Below are positions 47,451-57,323 of a DNA stretch of 64,000 nt, piece by piece. This stretch comes from Actinobacillus lignieresii. Its GTDB lineage: Bacteria > Pseudomonadota > Gammaproteobacteria > Enterobacterales > Pasteurellaceae. The stretch spans positions 568,501 to 632,500 of the forward strand of contig NZ_UFRM01000001.1 of NCBI RefSeq assembly GCF_900444945.1, read 5' to 3'. A program made the position numbers and the translations under genes. The notes under the pieces are model-generated. The model saw nothing but the letters and a program-made list of their open reading frames with translations, was not told where the DNA came from and made no database searches. Each line of letters begins with the position of its first letter. Positions within the stretch are counted from its first letter, which is position 1.

Positions 47451-47702
47451 ATGAAACAAGCACAAAATACGGTTTATGAGCACCAAAGAGGCGAGATCCG
47501 AGAAAGTGCGATAAAAGCACTTGTAACGGATAAATTGTTTCGTACTCGGATTGAGAAAAATCGAAAAGGCAAAGGGAGTTATCAACGAAACGCAAAACAT
47601 CGCAAAGTAGGTTATGAGAGAGGTGAAAGCCCATTTAAAAATGTTCTGATGAGCAATTTTAAATGGGCTTTTTTATTAGTATTCAGTAATTATTTTACAT
47701 AA
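47451..47702 (+). CDS. arfA: Alternative ribosome-rescue factor ArfA
   Basis: Rescues ribosomes stalled on mRNAs without stop codons, with release factor 2, when tmRNA fails. The core YEHQRGEIRESAIKALVTDKLFRTRIEKNRKGKGSYQRNAKHRK matches ArfA. A perfect 14-base stem-loop with a T-run (47627-47676) lies inside the frame at about codons 59-75, and the stop codon comes only after it. Transcripts ending or cut at the hairpin therefore lack a stop codon and are tagged by tmRNA, which is the known feedback of arfA. GAGGAACTAAA supports the start. Confidence 0.93.
   Translation: MKQAQNTVYEHQRGEIRESAIKALVTDKLFRTRIEKNRKGKGSYQRNAKHRKVGYERGESPFKNVLMSNFKWAFLLVFSNYFT
47627..47676 (+). terminator. Intrinsic terminator inside arfA
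   Basis: AAGCCCATTTAAAA / TTTTAAATGGGCTT, a 14-base perfect stem with a 16-base loop and TTTTTATT after it, all within the arfA reading frame. Confidence 0.9.
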
Positions 47703-47731
47703 AAAAATCCCTTGTCGAAAGACAAGGGATT
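47701..47731 (-). terminator. Terminator after tRNA-Val
   Basis: CCCTTGTC / GACAAGGG stem, followed on the minus strand by ATTTTTTT. It lies about 12 bases beyond the tRNA 3' end. Confidence 0.85.
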
Positions 47732-47740
47732 GGAATTTGA

Positions 47741-47817
47741 TGGTGCGACTAGCTGGACTCGAACCAGTGACCCCCACCATGTCAAGGTGGTGCTCTAACC
47801 AACTGAGCTATAGTCGC
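47741..47817 (-). tRNA. tRNA-Val (anticodon GAC)
   Basis: 77 nt cloverleaf with acceptor GCGACTA / TAGTCGC, anticodon loop TTGACAT and encoded CCA. The 49-65 position of the T-stem is an A-C mismatch. Confidence 0.94.
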
Positions 47818-47880
47818 ATAGATGGAAAGAATTCTAATCGAAAATTCGGAGGATGGCAAGACCCCGTATTTCGTTTGATT

Positions 47881-48696
47881 TTATTTTAAGCGTTCTTGGG
47901 TGAAAATCTGTTTATCTTCCCATCGGATCATGGTGAGATGGTTACCCCAAGCACAGCCGGTGTCTAAGGCGTAGATATTCGGTTTATCCGCTTTACCCAT
48001 TAAACTTGCCCAATGACCGAAAATAATGTCTTGTTGATGAAATAACGCATTATCTAATTCAAACCAAGGTTTTAGTTCGTTTGGTGCATCTTCAACTGGT
48101 AATTTACAAGCAAAATCTAACCGCTTGTCGGCATAGCAAAAACGCATACGGGTAAATACGTTGATAATATATCGCCAACGTTCGATACCTTGCCATTCGG
48201 CAGACCAGTGATCCGGTGTGTTTTCGTACATTTGGGCAATGTAGTCGGCATAATGGTCACTTTGTAAAACGGCTTCCGCTTCTCTGGCACAAGCGATAGT
48301 TTCCGTTAAGTTCCATTCGGGGCCGATACCGGCATGAGCCAGTAAGAAGCCATACTTCGGATGTTGAATAAGAAGCGGTTGATTTCTCAGCCAATTTTGC
48401 AAATCAGCGCGATCTTCAGCAGCGAAAATCGCATCCACTTGATCATTAGGTTTCACTTTTTTGATACCGAGTAAAGTGGCGAGCAAGTGCAGATCGTGAT
48501 TACCTAAAATGGTTTTTGCATTATTCTTCGGATCTTTCACAAAGCGCACACATTCTAATGATTTTGCGCCTCGAGCAACTAAATCGCCGGTCAGCCACAA
48601 TTCATCTTGTGCCGGATTGTAATTAACTTGTTTGAGCAGCAGTTGTAACTCATCAAAACAGCCGTGTAAATCGCCAACAATATAAGTCGCCATCAT
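47881..48696 (-). CDS. apaH: Bis(5'-nucleosyl)-tetraphosphatase, symmetrical
   Basis: Hydrolyses Ap4A to ADP and can decap Np4-capped RNAs. PPP-family metallophosphatase motifs are [22 protein letters not shown] and GNHDLHLLA. The C-terminal [10 protein letters not shown] and [18 protein letters not shown] complete the active site. Length 271 aa is normal. The first two codons are both ATG, so either could be used. Confidence 0.96.
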   Translation of the reverse strand: MMATYIVGDLHGCFDELQLLLKQVNYNPAQDELWLTGDLVARGAKSLECVRFVKDPKNNAKTILGNHDLHLLATLLGIKKVKPNDQVDAIFAAEDRADLQNWLRNQPLLIQHPKYGFLLAHAGIGPEWNLTETIACAREAEAVLQSDHYADYIAQMYENTPDHWSAEWQGIERWRYIINVFTRMRFCYADKRLDFACKLPVEDAPNELKPWFELDNALFHQQDIIFGHWASLMGKADKPNIYALDTGCAWGNHLTMIRWEDKQIFTQERLK

Positions 48697-48717
48697 ATCC
48701 TCTCAAGTTATAAAAAA

Positions 48718-49404
48718 TTACATAAACCATTTTACCGCTAACTGAAAAATCAGCGGCGCAATAAATGAAGAAAGCAAACCGCAGATCACTAAAGCTAACG
48801 AACTATAACTCGCTGATTTTGCATTGATTTCCATACAACGAGCGGTACCGAGCGCATGCGAGGCGATACCTAAACTCATGCCGATTGCTTGCGGGTTAGT
48901 AATACGAGCCAATTTCAGAATCGGTACGCCTAATATTGAACCGAATAAACCCGCGACCATGACGCCGACGGCACTTAAAGCAAACTCGCCGCCGATTTCG
49001 CCGGCAATCACTAACGCAAGCGGCATAGTTACCGATTTAGGCATCAGTGCGGCAACAATATCTTTTGTACCGCCGAATAATAGTGCCAATAACATTCCGC
49101 TGCATATCGAAACAATAGTGCCGAGCAGTAAAATAAAACCGATCGCTTTCCAACGGCGGCGGATTTGTGGAAATTGTTCGTAAAGCGGGATCGCAAGCGC
49201 AACAATCGCTAAGCCTAAGAAATGGCTGAGCGGAGAAGTACCCTGCTGATAGTCTTTATACGGAATTTGAAAAATGACTAAGATCGCTAATAACAACGAT
49301 AAAGTTAATAAAAAAGGATTGAGTAATGAAATCGCTAATTTTTTACTGAGTTTCACACTCAGAAAAAATGCAACAATAGTCAGCACGGAATAAAGATAAA
49401 TCAT
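48718..49404 (-). CDS. LrgB family membrane protein (copy 2)
   Basis: A 228-residue LrgB protein. PKSVTMPLALVIAGEIGGEFALSAVGVMVAGLFGS and SHALGTARCMEINAKSASYSSLALVICGLLSS match copy 1 closely. It overlaps the preceding LrgA-type gene by four bases (ATGA), so the two are translationally coupled. Confidence 0.9.
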   Translation of the reverse strand: MIYLYSVLTIVAFFLSVKLSKKLAISLLNPFLLTLSLLLAILVIFQIPYKDYQQGTSPLSHFLGLAIVALAIPLYEQFPQIRRRWKAIGFILLLGTIVSICSGMLLALLFGGTKDIVAALMPKSVTMPLALVIAGEIGGEFALSAVGVMVAGLFGSILGVPILKLARITNPQAIGMSLGIASHALGTARCMEINAKSASYSSLALVICGLLSSFIAPLIFQLAVKWFM

Positions 49405-49772
49405 TGTTCCTCTCCCGAATGTCTAAATAAACGCTGGGCCGCCCAACCGACTACAACAATGGTAATTATTGTGCTAAGGATATTGGAAATAATTAGCGAG
49501 GAAAAATAACGAACTAAAATCTCGCCGTATTCAATCATACCCACACAAATCGGTAGAAAAACGAGTGGCATATAACGGTTTAGAAAACGTCCGGTCGGTA
49601 ACACCCATTCCAATTTGATTAAGCCTGCAATCAGCGTAACAAATAAGACAAGTAAACCCCAAATACTGTCGGGGATACCGATGGGAATGAGCGTATTTAA
49701 CCCTTTACCGAGATAAAGCATTGCCCATAAAATCGCTAAGGAAAGAGCAAAGCCGATAATGTTCTTTTGCAT
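49401..49772 (-). CDS. CidA/LrgA family protein (copy 2)
   Basis: A 123-residue holin-like membrane protein with four helices. ILWAMLYLGKGLNTLIPIGIPDSIWGLLVLFVTLIAGLIKLEWVLPTGRFLNRYMPLVFLPICVGMIEY matches the CidA/LrgA family and copy 1 (23307-23666). It is the first gene of a two-gene unit with the LrgB partner. An inverted uptake-core terminator separates it from rnb, which lies upstream on the same strand. Confidence 0.88.
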   Translation of the reverse strand: MQKNIIGFALSLAILWAMLYLGKGLNTLIPIGIPDSIWGLLVLFVTLIAGLIKLEWVLPTGRFLNRYMPLVFLPICVGMIEYGEILVRYFSSLIISNILSTIITIVVVGWAAQRLFRHSGEEQ

Positions 49773-49787
49773 AAAGCCTCATGTGAT

Positions 49788-49841
49788 AAGCGGTCAAATT
49801 TATAGGAAATTTTGCAAAAAATTCTCGAAATTTGACCGCTT
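49788..49841 (-). terminator. Inverted Apl-type uptake-core terminator after rnb
   Basis: AAGCGGTCAAATTT / AAATTTGACCGCTT is a perfect 14-base stem. Confidence 0.8.
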
Positions 49842-49846
49842 GCCGA

Positions 49847-51823
49847 TTAGATAATGTTCCCCACAATCGAACGTGTTTCTAAACGTACTTCGGTGAGTTT
49901 TACTTTAACTGCCTGTCCGATTTGGTAAGCTTTTTCGCCTTTAATATACAGTGCGATTTCTTCCGGACGGAATTCCATTTCTTCTTTTTCATCGTGAAGG
50001 GTGGAGAACGGCACGAAAATTTGTGCGCCGTTTTCGATCACTTTCGCTCGTACACCGCCACGAGAAACATCGGCAATTTCACAGTCAAATTCGAGCGCTT
50101 GTTCCACCATCGGGAACAGGTAGCGAGCATAGAGCCAATCGGCGATATCACGTTCCACCAAACGGTTTTGACGGCGAGCTTCTTGTAAACGAACTAAGAT
50201 GCTTTCTTCCACCGTTTTCGCCTGCTTGCCGAGTAATACTTGCTTGATTAAGCGATGGTTCACCATATCGCCGTATTTACGGATTGGTGAGGTCCAAGTC
50301 GCATAATGGCTGATCCCCAAACCGAGATGTGGTGCAACTTCCGATTTAAACTCTGCAAAGGTGAGATAACGGCGTAAGCGAAGTTCTAAGAATTTCTCTG
50401 GAAACTCGTCAATCGAACGACGCATTTCGCAATAGCCTTCAAGCGTTGCCAGTTTTTCCGGCGCATAGAATGCGGTAAGTGCATCACGGTTTTCGTCAGT
50501 AGCTAACGTATCCAATAAAAATTTTTGTGCTAATTCTAAATTTTTCGGATCAAAGCCGGCGTGGGTATTAAATACGCCGGTTTTGGCATTGTCCGCTAAG
50601 AATTTCGCACAGCAAATATTGGCAATGATCATCGACTCTTCGATCATTTGATTTGCGATACGGCGGTATTCCACGTGGATATCGCGCACCGAACCGTCTT
50701 CATTCAATTCAAATGAGTAATCGCCGGATTCTTTAAATAATAGTGCATTGTTACGGCGCCATTCAATGCGAGCAAGGGTAAATTGGTATAACCAATCGAT
50801 TTGCTGTTTGGTTTCCGCACTTTCCGGCTGCCACGCATTTTCAACTTGTTCGAGATAATCCGATACGTTGTCATAAGCTAATTTCGCTTTACTTTCCACC
50901 CACGCTGAAACGAAGCGAGTATCGCCAGTAATATTACCGGCTAAATCCGTTTCGATATAACCGACTAACGCCGGGCGTCTTTCATTCGGCACGAGCGAGC
51001 AGAGATCATCCGACAGCTCACGAGGCAACATCGGAATATTGAAGCCCGGTAAATAGTTGGTAAAACAACGTTGGCAAGCGGCTTTTTCAAGATTTGAGTT
51101 TTCCGGAATATAGGCGGTCGGATCGGCAATCGCCACCACTAAACGCCAACCGGTTTGTACTTCGCCTTGTTTGATTGGCTCAATGTATAACGCATCGTCC
51201 ATATCTTGCGTGCTAGGGCTGTCGATAGTGGTAAAGTAGAGAGAAGTCAGATCTTCACGATCTAATTCATCGTGTAATTCATAGCTTTTCTCATTCGCTA
51301 CCGGCTCACGAGGTTGCTCGTGACGTGCTAAAGTCACCCACCACGGTGCGAAATTATCGTCTGCTTTACAGATAAATTGAGTAATTTGAGCAAATAAGAA
51401 ACGATCGTCACGTAATGGGTGAGTTTTAAGCTGTGCCACAACCCAGTCACCACTTTCCAATGTTTCAGTGACTTTTTTATGCGTATTTGCCGGAATGATA
51501 TTTTTAATGCTTGGGTGATCGACAATCAGTTGTAATTTATTGTCTTTGTTAAAACGCACCTGTGCAATAAAGCGATCAAGCATCGGTTCAAGTAAACTGT
51601 CGATTTCTACCTGTTCTTTATCGCCTTCACGCTTTACTACCGCTTTTACTTTATCGCCGTGCATTACTTTTTTCATTTCCATCGGCGGAATGAAATAACT
51701 TTTTTTGTCACATTCTAAAAAACCGAACGCTTTATCAGAAGCTTTAACCGTGCCTTCCACATATTCTTTATTTGCCTCAATTTGTTGCTTTAATTGGGCA
51801 AGTAACGGATTGTTTTGAAACAT
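49847..51823 (-). CDS. rnb: Exoribonuclease II
   Basis: Processive 3'-5' RNase. It has two cold-shock-like domains at the N-terminus (VEGTVKASDKAFGFLECDKKSYFIPP), the RNB catalytic domain with STQDMDDALYIE, and a C-terminal S1 domain (DVSRGGVRAKVIENGAQIFVPFSTLH). Length 658 aa is near E. coli (644). A TATAAT box and a strong hairpin with a T-run (51849-51867) lie in the short region upstream. Confidence 0.95.
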   Translation of the reverse strand: MFQNNPLLAQLKQQIEANKEYVEGTVKASDKAFGFLECDKKSYFIPPMEMKKVMHGDKVKAVVKREGDKEQVEIDSLLEPMLDRFIAQVRFNKDNKLQLIVDHPSIKNIIPANTHKKVTETLESGDWVVAQLKTHPLRDDRFLFAQITQFICKADDNFAPWWVTLARHEQPREPVANEKSYELHDELDREDLTSLYFTTIDSPSTQDMDDALYIEPIKQGEVQTGWRLVVAIADPTAYIPENSNLEKAACQRCFTNYLPGFNIPMLPRELSDDLCSLVPNERRPALVGYIETDLAGNITGDTRFVSAWVESKAKLAYDNVSDYLEQVENAWQPESAETKQQIDWLYQFTLARIEWRRNNALLFKESGDYSFELNEDGSVRDIHVEYRRIANQMIEESMIIANICCAKFLADNAKTGVFNTHAGFDPKNLELAQKFLLDTLATDENRDALTAFYAPEKLATLEGYCEMRRSIDEFPEKFLELRLRRYLTFAEFKSEVAPHLGLGISHYATWTSPIRKYGDMVNHRLIKQVLLGKQAKTVEESILVRLQEARRQNRLVERDIADWLYARYLFPMVEQALEFDCEIADVSRGGVRAKVIENGAQIFVPFSTLHDEKEEMEFRPEEIALYIKGEKAYQIGQAVKVKLTEVRLETRSIVGNII

Positions 51824-51842
51824 AAATTCTCTCTATAAAAAT

Positions 51843-51867
51843 AAAAAAGGTGCAGTATCGTTGCACC
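51843..51867 (-). terminator. Terminator-like hairpin just upstream of rnb
   Basis: GGTGCA / TGCACC stem with a T-run on the minus strand, about 20 bases before the rnb start and downstream of a TATAAT at 51885-51890. It could be the brnTA terminator or an attenuator in the rnb leader. Confidence 0.65.
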
Positions 51868-51894
51868 ATGAAATTTGATAGGGATTATAACGGA

Positions 51895-51949
51895 AAGCGG
51901 TTAGATTTGCTGAATTTTTTGTAAAAAAATCAACTAAATCCAACCGCTT
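51895..51949 (-). terminator. Inverted uptake-core hairpin after brnA
   Basis: AAGCGGTTAGATTT / AAATCCAACCGCTT arms with one mismatch and an AT-rich loop. Confidence 0.6.
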
Positions 51950-51957
51950 GTCATTTT

Positions 51958-52236
51958 TTACAATGTCTTCGCTACGTAGTCTTCCAAAACTTGATTCATT
52001 CGGCTTTGCCAGCCTTTGCCAGTGGACTTAAAAGCATCAATCACGGATTGCGAGTAGCGAATTGTCACACTCACTTTCTTTTTTTGTGTAACTGGACGGC
52101 CACGTTTTCGCTCACGGCTTTCAATCACTAATGCCTGTAATGCAGGAGGCATTTGTTCGAAAGTGAGAGCGTTTTTGAAATCTTCATCTGTCCATTCCGG
52201 ATTTTCGTCATCAATATAATCTTCGGTATATTTCAT
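51958..52236 (-). CDS. brnA: BrnA antitoxin
   Basis: A 92-residue antitoxin that neutralises BrnT and autorepresses. NPEWTDEDFKNALTFEQMPPALQALV is the toxin-binding part, and the C-terminal KKVSVTIRYSQSVIDAFKSTGKGWQSRMNQVLEDYVAKTL is the ribbon-helix-helix domain of BrnA. The start is supported by AGAGAGGTTAAAAAAT. It overlaps brnT by 26 bases, so expression is coupled. Confidence 0.9.
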   Translation of the reverse strand: MKYTEDYIDDENPEWTDEDFKNALTFEQMPPALQALVIESRERKRGRPVTQKKKVSVTIRYSQSVIDAFKSTGKGWQSRMNQVLEDYVAKTL

Positions 52237-52489
52237 ATTTTTTAACCTCTCTTGGATTGGCTTTGCGCAAGCTAATAATGCGGTAATTTTCGTTTCTTAA
52301 ACAAAAAACGATCACAAAAAGTCGATTTTGGATAAATCCGATTGCTTTAAAACGAGGTTCCGAGTATTCAAAGCGAATATCTTGTTCAATGAAAGCGGTA
52401 TCAAATTCAAAATTTTTTGCAACTGAAAACGGTAAACCTCTTTCATTTTCGTTTCGTCGGCTTTTTTGTTCATCGTATTCTAGCTTCAT
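52211..52489 (-). CDS. brnT: BrnT toxin (RNase)
   Basis: A 92-residue type II toxin with a RelE-like fold that cleaves RNA. EYDEQKSRRNENERGLPFSVAKNFEFDTAFIEQD and the C-terminal YRIISLRKANPREVKKYEIYRR are BrnT hallmarks. Family members usually have KxxxNxxKHG in the first part; here it reads KSRRNENERGL. The toxin gene comes first and the antitoxin second, as in Brucella brnTA. Confidence 0.9.
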   Translation of the reverse strand: MKLEYDEQKSRRNENERGLPFSVAKNFEFDTAFIEQDIRFEYSEPRFKAIGFIQNRLFVIVFCLRNENYRIISLRKANPREVKKYEIYRRLY

Positions 52490-52631
52490 GATTTGCCTCT
52501 ACATTATCACGTCAAAATCAGATGTTCAAATGATTTTTTGTAACTACATTAATTTATTAAATAGCATAACAAAATACAAAAGAGAGGAACGGGCTAAAAT
52601 ACTGATTTTTCGATCAAGATCGCAGAAAACA

Positions 52632-52659
52632 AAAACGGACGCTAAATAGCGTCCGTTTT
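52632..52659 (-). terminator. Terminator after fabI
   Basis: AAAACGGACGCT / AGCGTCCGTTTT is a perfect 12-base stem with an AAAT loop and flanking A-run (T-run on minus). Confidence 0.9.
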
Positions 52660-52683
52660 ACATACTTATATATTCAAGCCGAA

Positions 52684-53472
52684 TTATTCTTCGCCTAACT
52701 CGCCCATTGCGGTAATGCTGAAACCTGCATCAACGTGTAACACTTCACCGGTTACACCTGAAGCTAAGTCCGAACATAAGAATGCCGCCGAGTTACCTAC
52801 ATCGTCAATGGTAACGGTACGACGTAATGCTGCGGTTTTCTCGAATGCAGAAAGCATTTTTTTGAAGTTTTTGATGCCTGATGCCGCAAGTGTACGGATT
52901 GGACCTGCAGAGATTGCATTTACACGGATACCGTCTTTACCTAAATCCGCCGCCATTACACGCGTCGCCGCTTCTAATGACGCTTTTGCTAAACACATTA
53001 CGTTGTAGTTAGGAATCGCACGTTCCGCGCCTAAGTAACTTAAAGTTAAAAGTGACGCATTTTCGTTTAAGTAAGGACGAGCCGCTTGAGCCATTGCAAC
53101 GAAGCTGTATGCACTGATGTCGTGTGCGATACGGTAGCCTTCGCGTGTTGCCGCGTTTACATAATCACCGTCTAATTGGTCACCCGGTGCAAATGCGATG
53201 GCGTGTACGAAACCGTCGAATTTTTCCCATTTTTTGCTTAATTCTGCAAAGCAGTTTTGGATTGATTCGTCTGTCGCTACATCTAATGGTAATACGATGT
53301 CCGAACCGAATTCTTTAGCAAACTCTTCAACACGCGGTTGTAATTTATCGTTTAAATAAGTGAATGCGAGTTCTGCGCCTTGCGCTTTCATTGCTTTTGC
53401 AATGCCGTATGCGATAGAACGGTTGCTTGCAAGACCCGTTACTAAAATGCGTTTACCTGTTAAAAAGCTCAT
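52684..53472 (-). CDS. fabI: Enoyl-[acyl-carrier-protein] reductase FabI
   Basis: NADH-dependent last step of fatty acid elongation, the target of triclosan and isoniazid-like drugs. [39 protein letters not shown] is the nucleotide fold. The catalytic Tyr and Lys are in [25 protein letters not shown], and [16 protein letters not shown] follows. Length 262 aa equals E. coli FabI. It is a single gene; the 200-base upstream region is rich in palindromes. Confidence 0.97.
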   Translation of the reverse strand: MSFLTGKRILVTGLASNRSIAYGIAKAMKAQGAELAFTYLNDKLQPRVEEFAKEFGSDIVLPLDVATDESIQNCFAELSKKWEKFDGFVHAIAFAPGDQLDGDYVNAATREGYRIAHDISAYSFVAMAQAARPYLNENASLLTLSYLGAERAIPNYNVMCLAKASLEAATRVMAADLGKDGIRVNAISAGPIRTLAASGIKNFKKMLSAFEKTAALRRTVTIDDVGNSAAFLCSDLASGVTGEVLHVDAGFSITAMGELGEE

Positions 53473-53528
53473 GCTGGATTCCTTTTGAACATTATTAAAG
53501 CGTATTTCACGCTTACTTCTAAAATAAA

Positions 53529-53551
53529 GGGCGTATGCGATACGCCCCTAC
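53529..53551. repeat. Small palindromic repeat upstream of fabI
   Basis: GGGCGTATGCGATACGCCC followed by CTAC. It is the same type as the element at 34906-34933 (GTAGGGG...). It probably represents a dispersed palindromic family. Confidence 0.55.
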
Positions 53552-53616
53552 GAATTTTGCGAATTATACCGAAAAAACGACCGCTTGCGCAAATTTCCTA
53601 AGGTTTCAGGGTAAGC

Positions 53617-53670
53617 AAGCGGTCTGATCCGAGCAGTTTTTTGCAAAGTTTTTCGCAAATTTGACCGCTT
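53617..53670 (-). terminator. Inverted uptake-core hairpin after cmoA
   Basis: AAGCGGTC / GACCGCTT arms with a long loop containing GCAAAG. A third uptake core lies nearby at 53579. Confidence 0.55.
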
Positions 53671-53672
53671 AT

Positions 53673-55191
<1,519 letters not shown>

Positions 55192-55314
55192 AAGTTGTTA
55201 TTTTTTATTCAAATGTTTGGTTAAGATCCTGTAAAAAGATCTTGAATCTGTATTATAATGCCTAGAATTTTTTTCTAATCAAGTAAATCAAAACAAAAAT
55301 ATCAAGAGGTTAAG

Positions 55315-55875
55315 ATGAAAACGATCGAAGTCGATGATGAATTATATCATTACATTGCCAGCAGAACCCAAGCAATTGGTGAAAGTGCGTCGGATATTTT
55401 ACGTCGTTTGTTGCGTTTACCTTCATCGCCACAGCCTTTTGTATTGGTTCAGCAAAATACGATTGATGAACTGAAAGAACTGGCAAAGCCGAAAGCAAAA
55501 GCTAAAAAAGAAGATCTGATTGAAAAAGCGGTACAAAAAGTTGAAAAAGTATTGAAATCCGATGCCTTTATAAACGAAAGCAAAAATGTCGCACGTTTTT
55601 TAATGTTGCTTTCTGCATTGCACCATGCAAATGCACAAGGTTTTGAACAGGCGACGGAAGTGGTGACCGGCACGGAGCGCACCTATTTTTCTAAAAGTGA
55701 GGAAGCTTTATTAAGTCACGGTAGTAGCGTAAAAGCGAAACAAATTCCGGATTCGCCGTTTTGGGTAGTCACCAATAATAATACCGCTCGTAAGGGCTTG
55801 ATTCTTACCGGCGTAATGGAATCAATGGAACTTCCTCAACATATCATTGAACGTGTTCGCACGATTTTTGCTTAA
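55315..55875 (+). CDS. seqA: Negative modulator of replication initiation SeqA
   Basis: Binds hemimethylated GATC and sequesters oriC. The N-terminal multimerisation part is MKTIEVDDELYHYIASRTQAIGESASDILRRLL. The C-terminal DNA-binding part runs from VARFLMLLSALHHANAQGFEQATEVVTGTERTYFSKSEEALLSHGSSVKAKQIPDSPFWVVTNNNTARKGLILTGVMESM. Length 186 aa is normal. A TATAAT box is at about 55252. AAGAGGTTAAG precedes the ATG. Confidence 0.97.
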   Translation: MKTIEVDDELYHYIASRTQAIGESASDILRRLLRLPSSPQPFVLVQQNTIDELKELAKPKAKAKKEDLIEKAVQKVEKVLKSDAFINESKNVARFLMLLSALHHANAQGFEQATEVVTGTERTYFSKSEEALLSHGSSVKAKQIPDSPFWVVTNNNTARKGLILTGVMESMELPQHIIERVRTIFA

Positions 55876-55892
55876 TTAATTTCTATCTGCTT

Positions 55893-57323
55893 ATGGTAAA
55901 TTTTTCCCTTTTTCCGACCGCCTATTGGGCGCAACATTTTGCACAACAACCGGCTATTATCTGGGAAAAAGGGAATAGTTTATTATTTCCTGAACTTCCC
56001 GCTCGGCTAAACTGGCAACAGTTACAGTTACTCATTGCACAACTTGTCACTTTCCTGCAACAACAAGGCGTACGGCAAAACGCATTAGTCGCTTATTCGG
56101 GGTCGCACCGTTTAGTCGGATTATTATGTTATTTAGTCGCTATCGCAGTAGGCGCGCGCATTTTAATGCTTAATCCGTCATTAACGGAGTCGCAGCGACA
56201 AACCGTTTTGGCGGAATACGGTATCAAGATACTTATTACCGATCATCATTTTGCAAATTTTTCATTAAAAACGACCGCTTCGGTTTTACCTCAAATCGCT
56301 TTTTCGGCACCGGCGACGCTCACGCTTACTTCGGGATCATCGGGTTTACCTAAAGCGATAGTGCATAGTATGCAAAATCATTTGGATAATGCCGAGGGCG
56401 TGTGTGAATTAATGCGATTTACTAAGCATGATTCTTGGTTGTTAAGCCTACCTCTCTTTCATGTTTCGGGGCAGGGAATCGTCTGGCGTTGGTTGGCTCA
56501 AGGTGCTACGTTAGTGGTTAATGAGCAAAAAGATCATTTCTTTACTTGTTTGGATAAAGTATCGCACGCCTCACTGGTACCGACGCAGCTACGACGTTAT
56601 TTACAACAAAGAACGCAAGATCAGGGAAAAATCAGTAAGCGATTTTTACTTGGCGGAAGTGCGATTCCTGCAGAGTTAGTGGCAGAAGCTCAACAGCAGG
56701 GTATTGTAAGCTATTGCGGTTATGGTATGACGGAAATGGCATCAACCATTTGTGCGGTGGAAAACGAATTGGATAATGTCGGCTATCCCCTTAAAGGGCG
56801 AGAAGTTAAACTGGTTGAAAATGAAATTTGGGTCAAAGGTAGCGGTTTAGCCTTAGGCGCATTGCAAAAAAACGGTGAAATTCGACCGCTTGTGAACCAA
56901 GAAGGTTGGTTGCAAACTAAAGACCGAGGCGAGTGGAATGCCGCCGGTAAATTAGTGGTTAAAGGTCGCTTGGATAATATGTTTATTTCCGGCGGCGAAA
57001 ATATTCAGCCGGAAGACGTCGAAAAAGTGATCTATCAATCCGGTTTGGTCAGTCAGGTATTCGTCTTACCGGTAGAAGATGCGGAATTCGGACAAAGACC
57101 GGTTGCGGTTTTACAATTTATTCAGCCCGATTTTGCAAAAAACCGTGAAAATTTAATCGCTTGGCTTAGCGATAAGCTGGAAAAATTTAAACAACCGATC
57201 GCCTATTATCCGCTTGAACTTATGCAATCTCAGCCGCAAGGCGGTATAAAAATCTCTCGTGCAAACTTACAATCCGTATTACATCAATTACTAGGAAATC
57301 ATAATGATAAAGCGTCTGTTTAA
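55893..57323 (+). CDS. menE: o-Succinylbenzoate-CoA ligase
   Basis: Adenylating enzyme of menaquinone synthesis. ATP motifs are LTLTSGSSGLPKAIVHS and YCGYGMTEMAST; RLDNMFISGGENIQPEDVEKVIYQ and the C-terminal Lys in PQGGIKISRANLQS complete the active site. Length 476 aa is normal. It lies 17 bases after seqA, and its last 20 bases overlap the first channel gene, so seqA, menE and the channel genes may share a transcript. Other men genes are not nearby. Confidence 0.92.
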   Translation: MVNFSLFPTAYWAQHFAQQPAIIWEKGNSLLFPELPARLNWQQLQLLIAQLVTFLQQQGVRQNALVAYSGSHRLVGLLCYLVAIAVGARILMLNPSLTESQRQTVLAEYGIKILITDHHFANFSLKTTASVLPQIAFSAPATLTLTSGSSGLPKAIVHSMQNHLDNAEGVCELMRFTKHDSWLLSLPLFHVSGQGIVWRWLAQGATLVVNEQKDHFFTCLDKVSHASLVPTQLRRYLQQRTQDQGKISKRFLLGGSAIPAELVAEAQQQGIVSYCGYGMTEMASTICAVENELDNVGYPLKGREVKLVENEIWVKGSGLALGALQKNGEIRPLVNQEGWLQTKDRGEWNAAGKLVVKGRLDNMFISGGENIQPEDVEKVIYQSGLVSQVFVLPVEDAEFGQRPVAVLQFIQPDFAKNRENLIAWLSDKLEKFKQPIAYYPLELMQSQPQGGIKISRANLQSVLHQLLGNHNDKASV

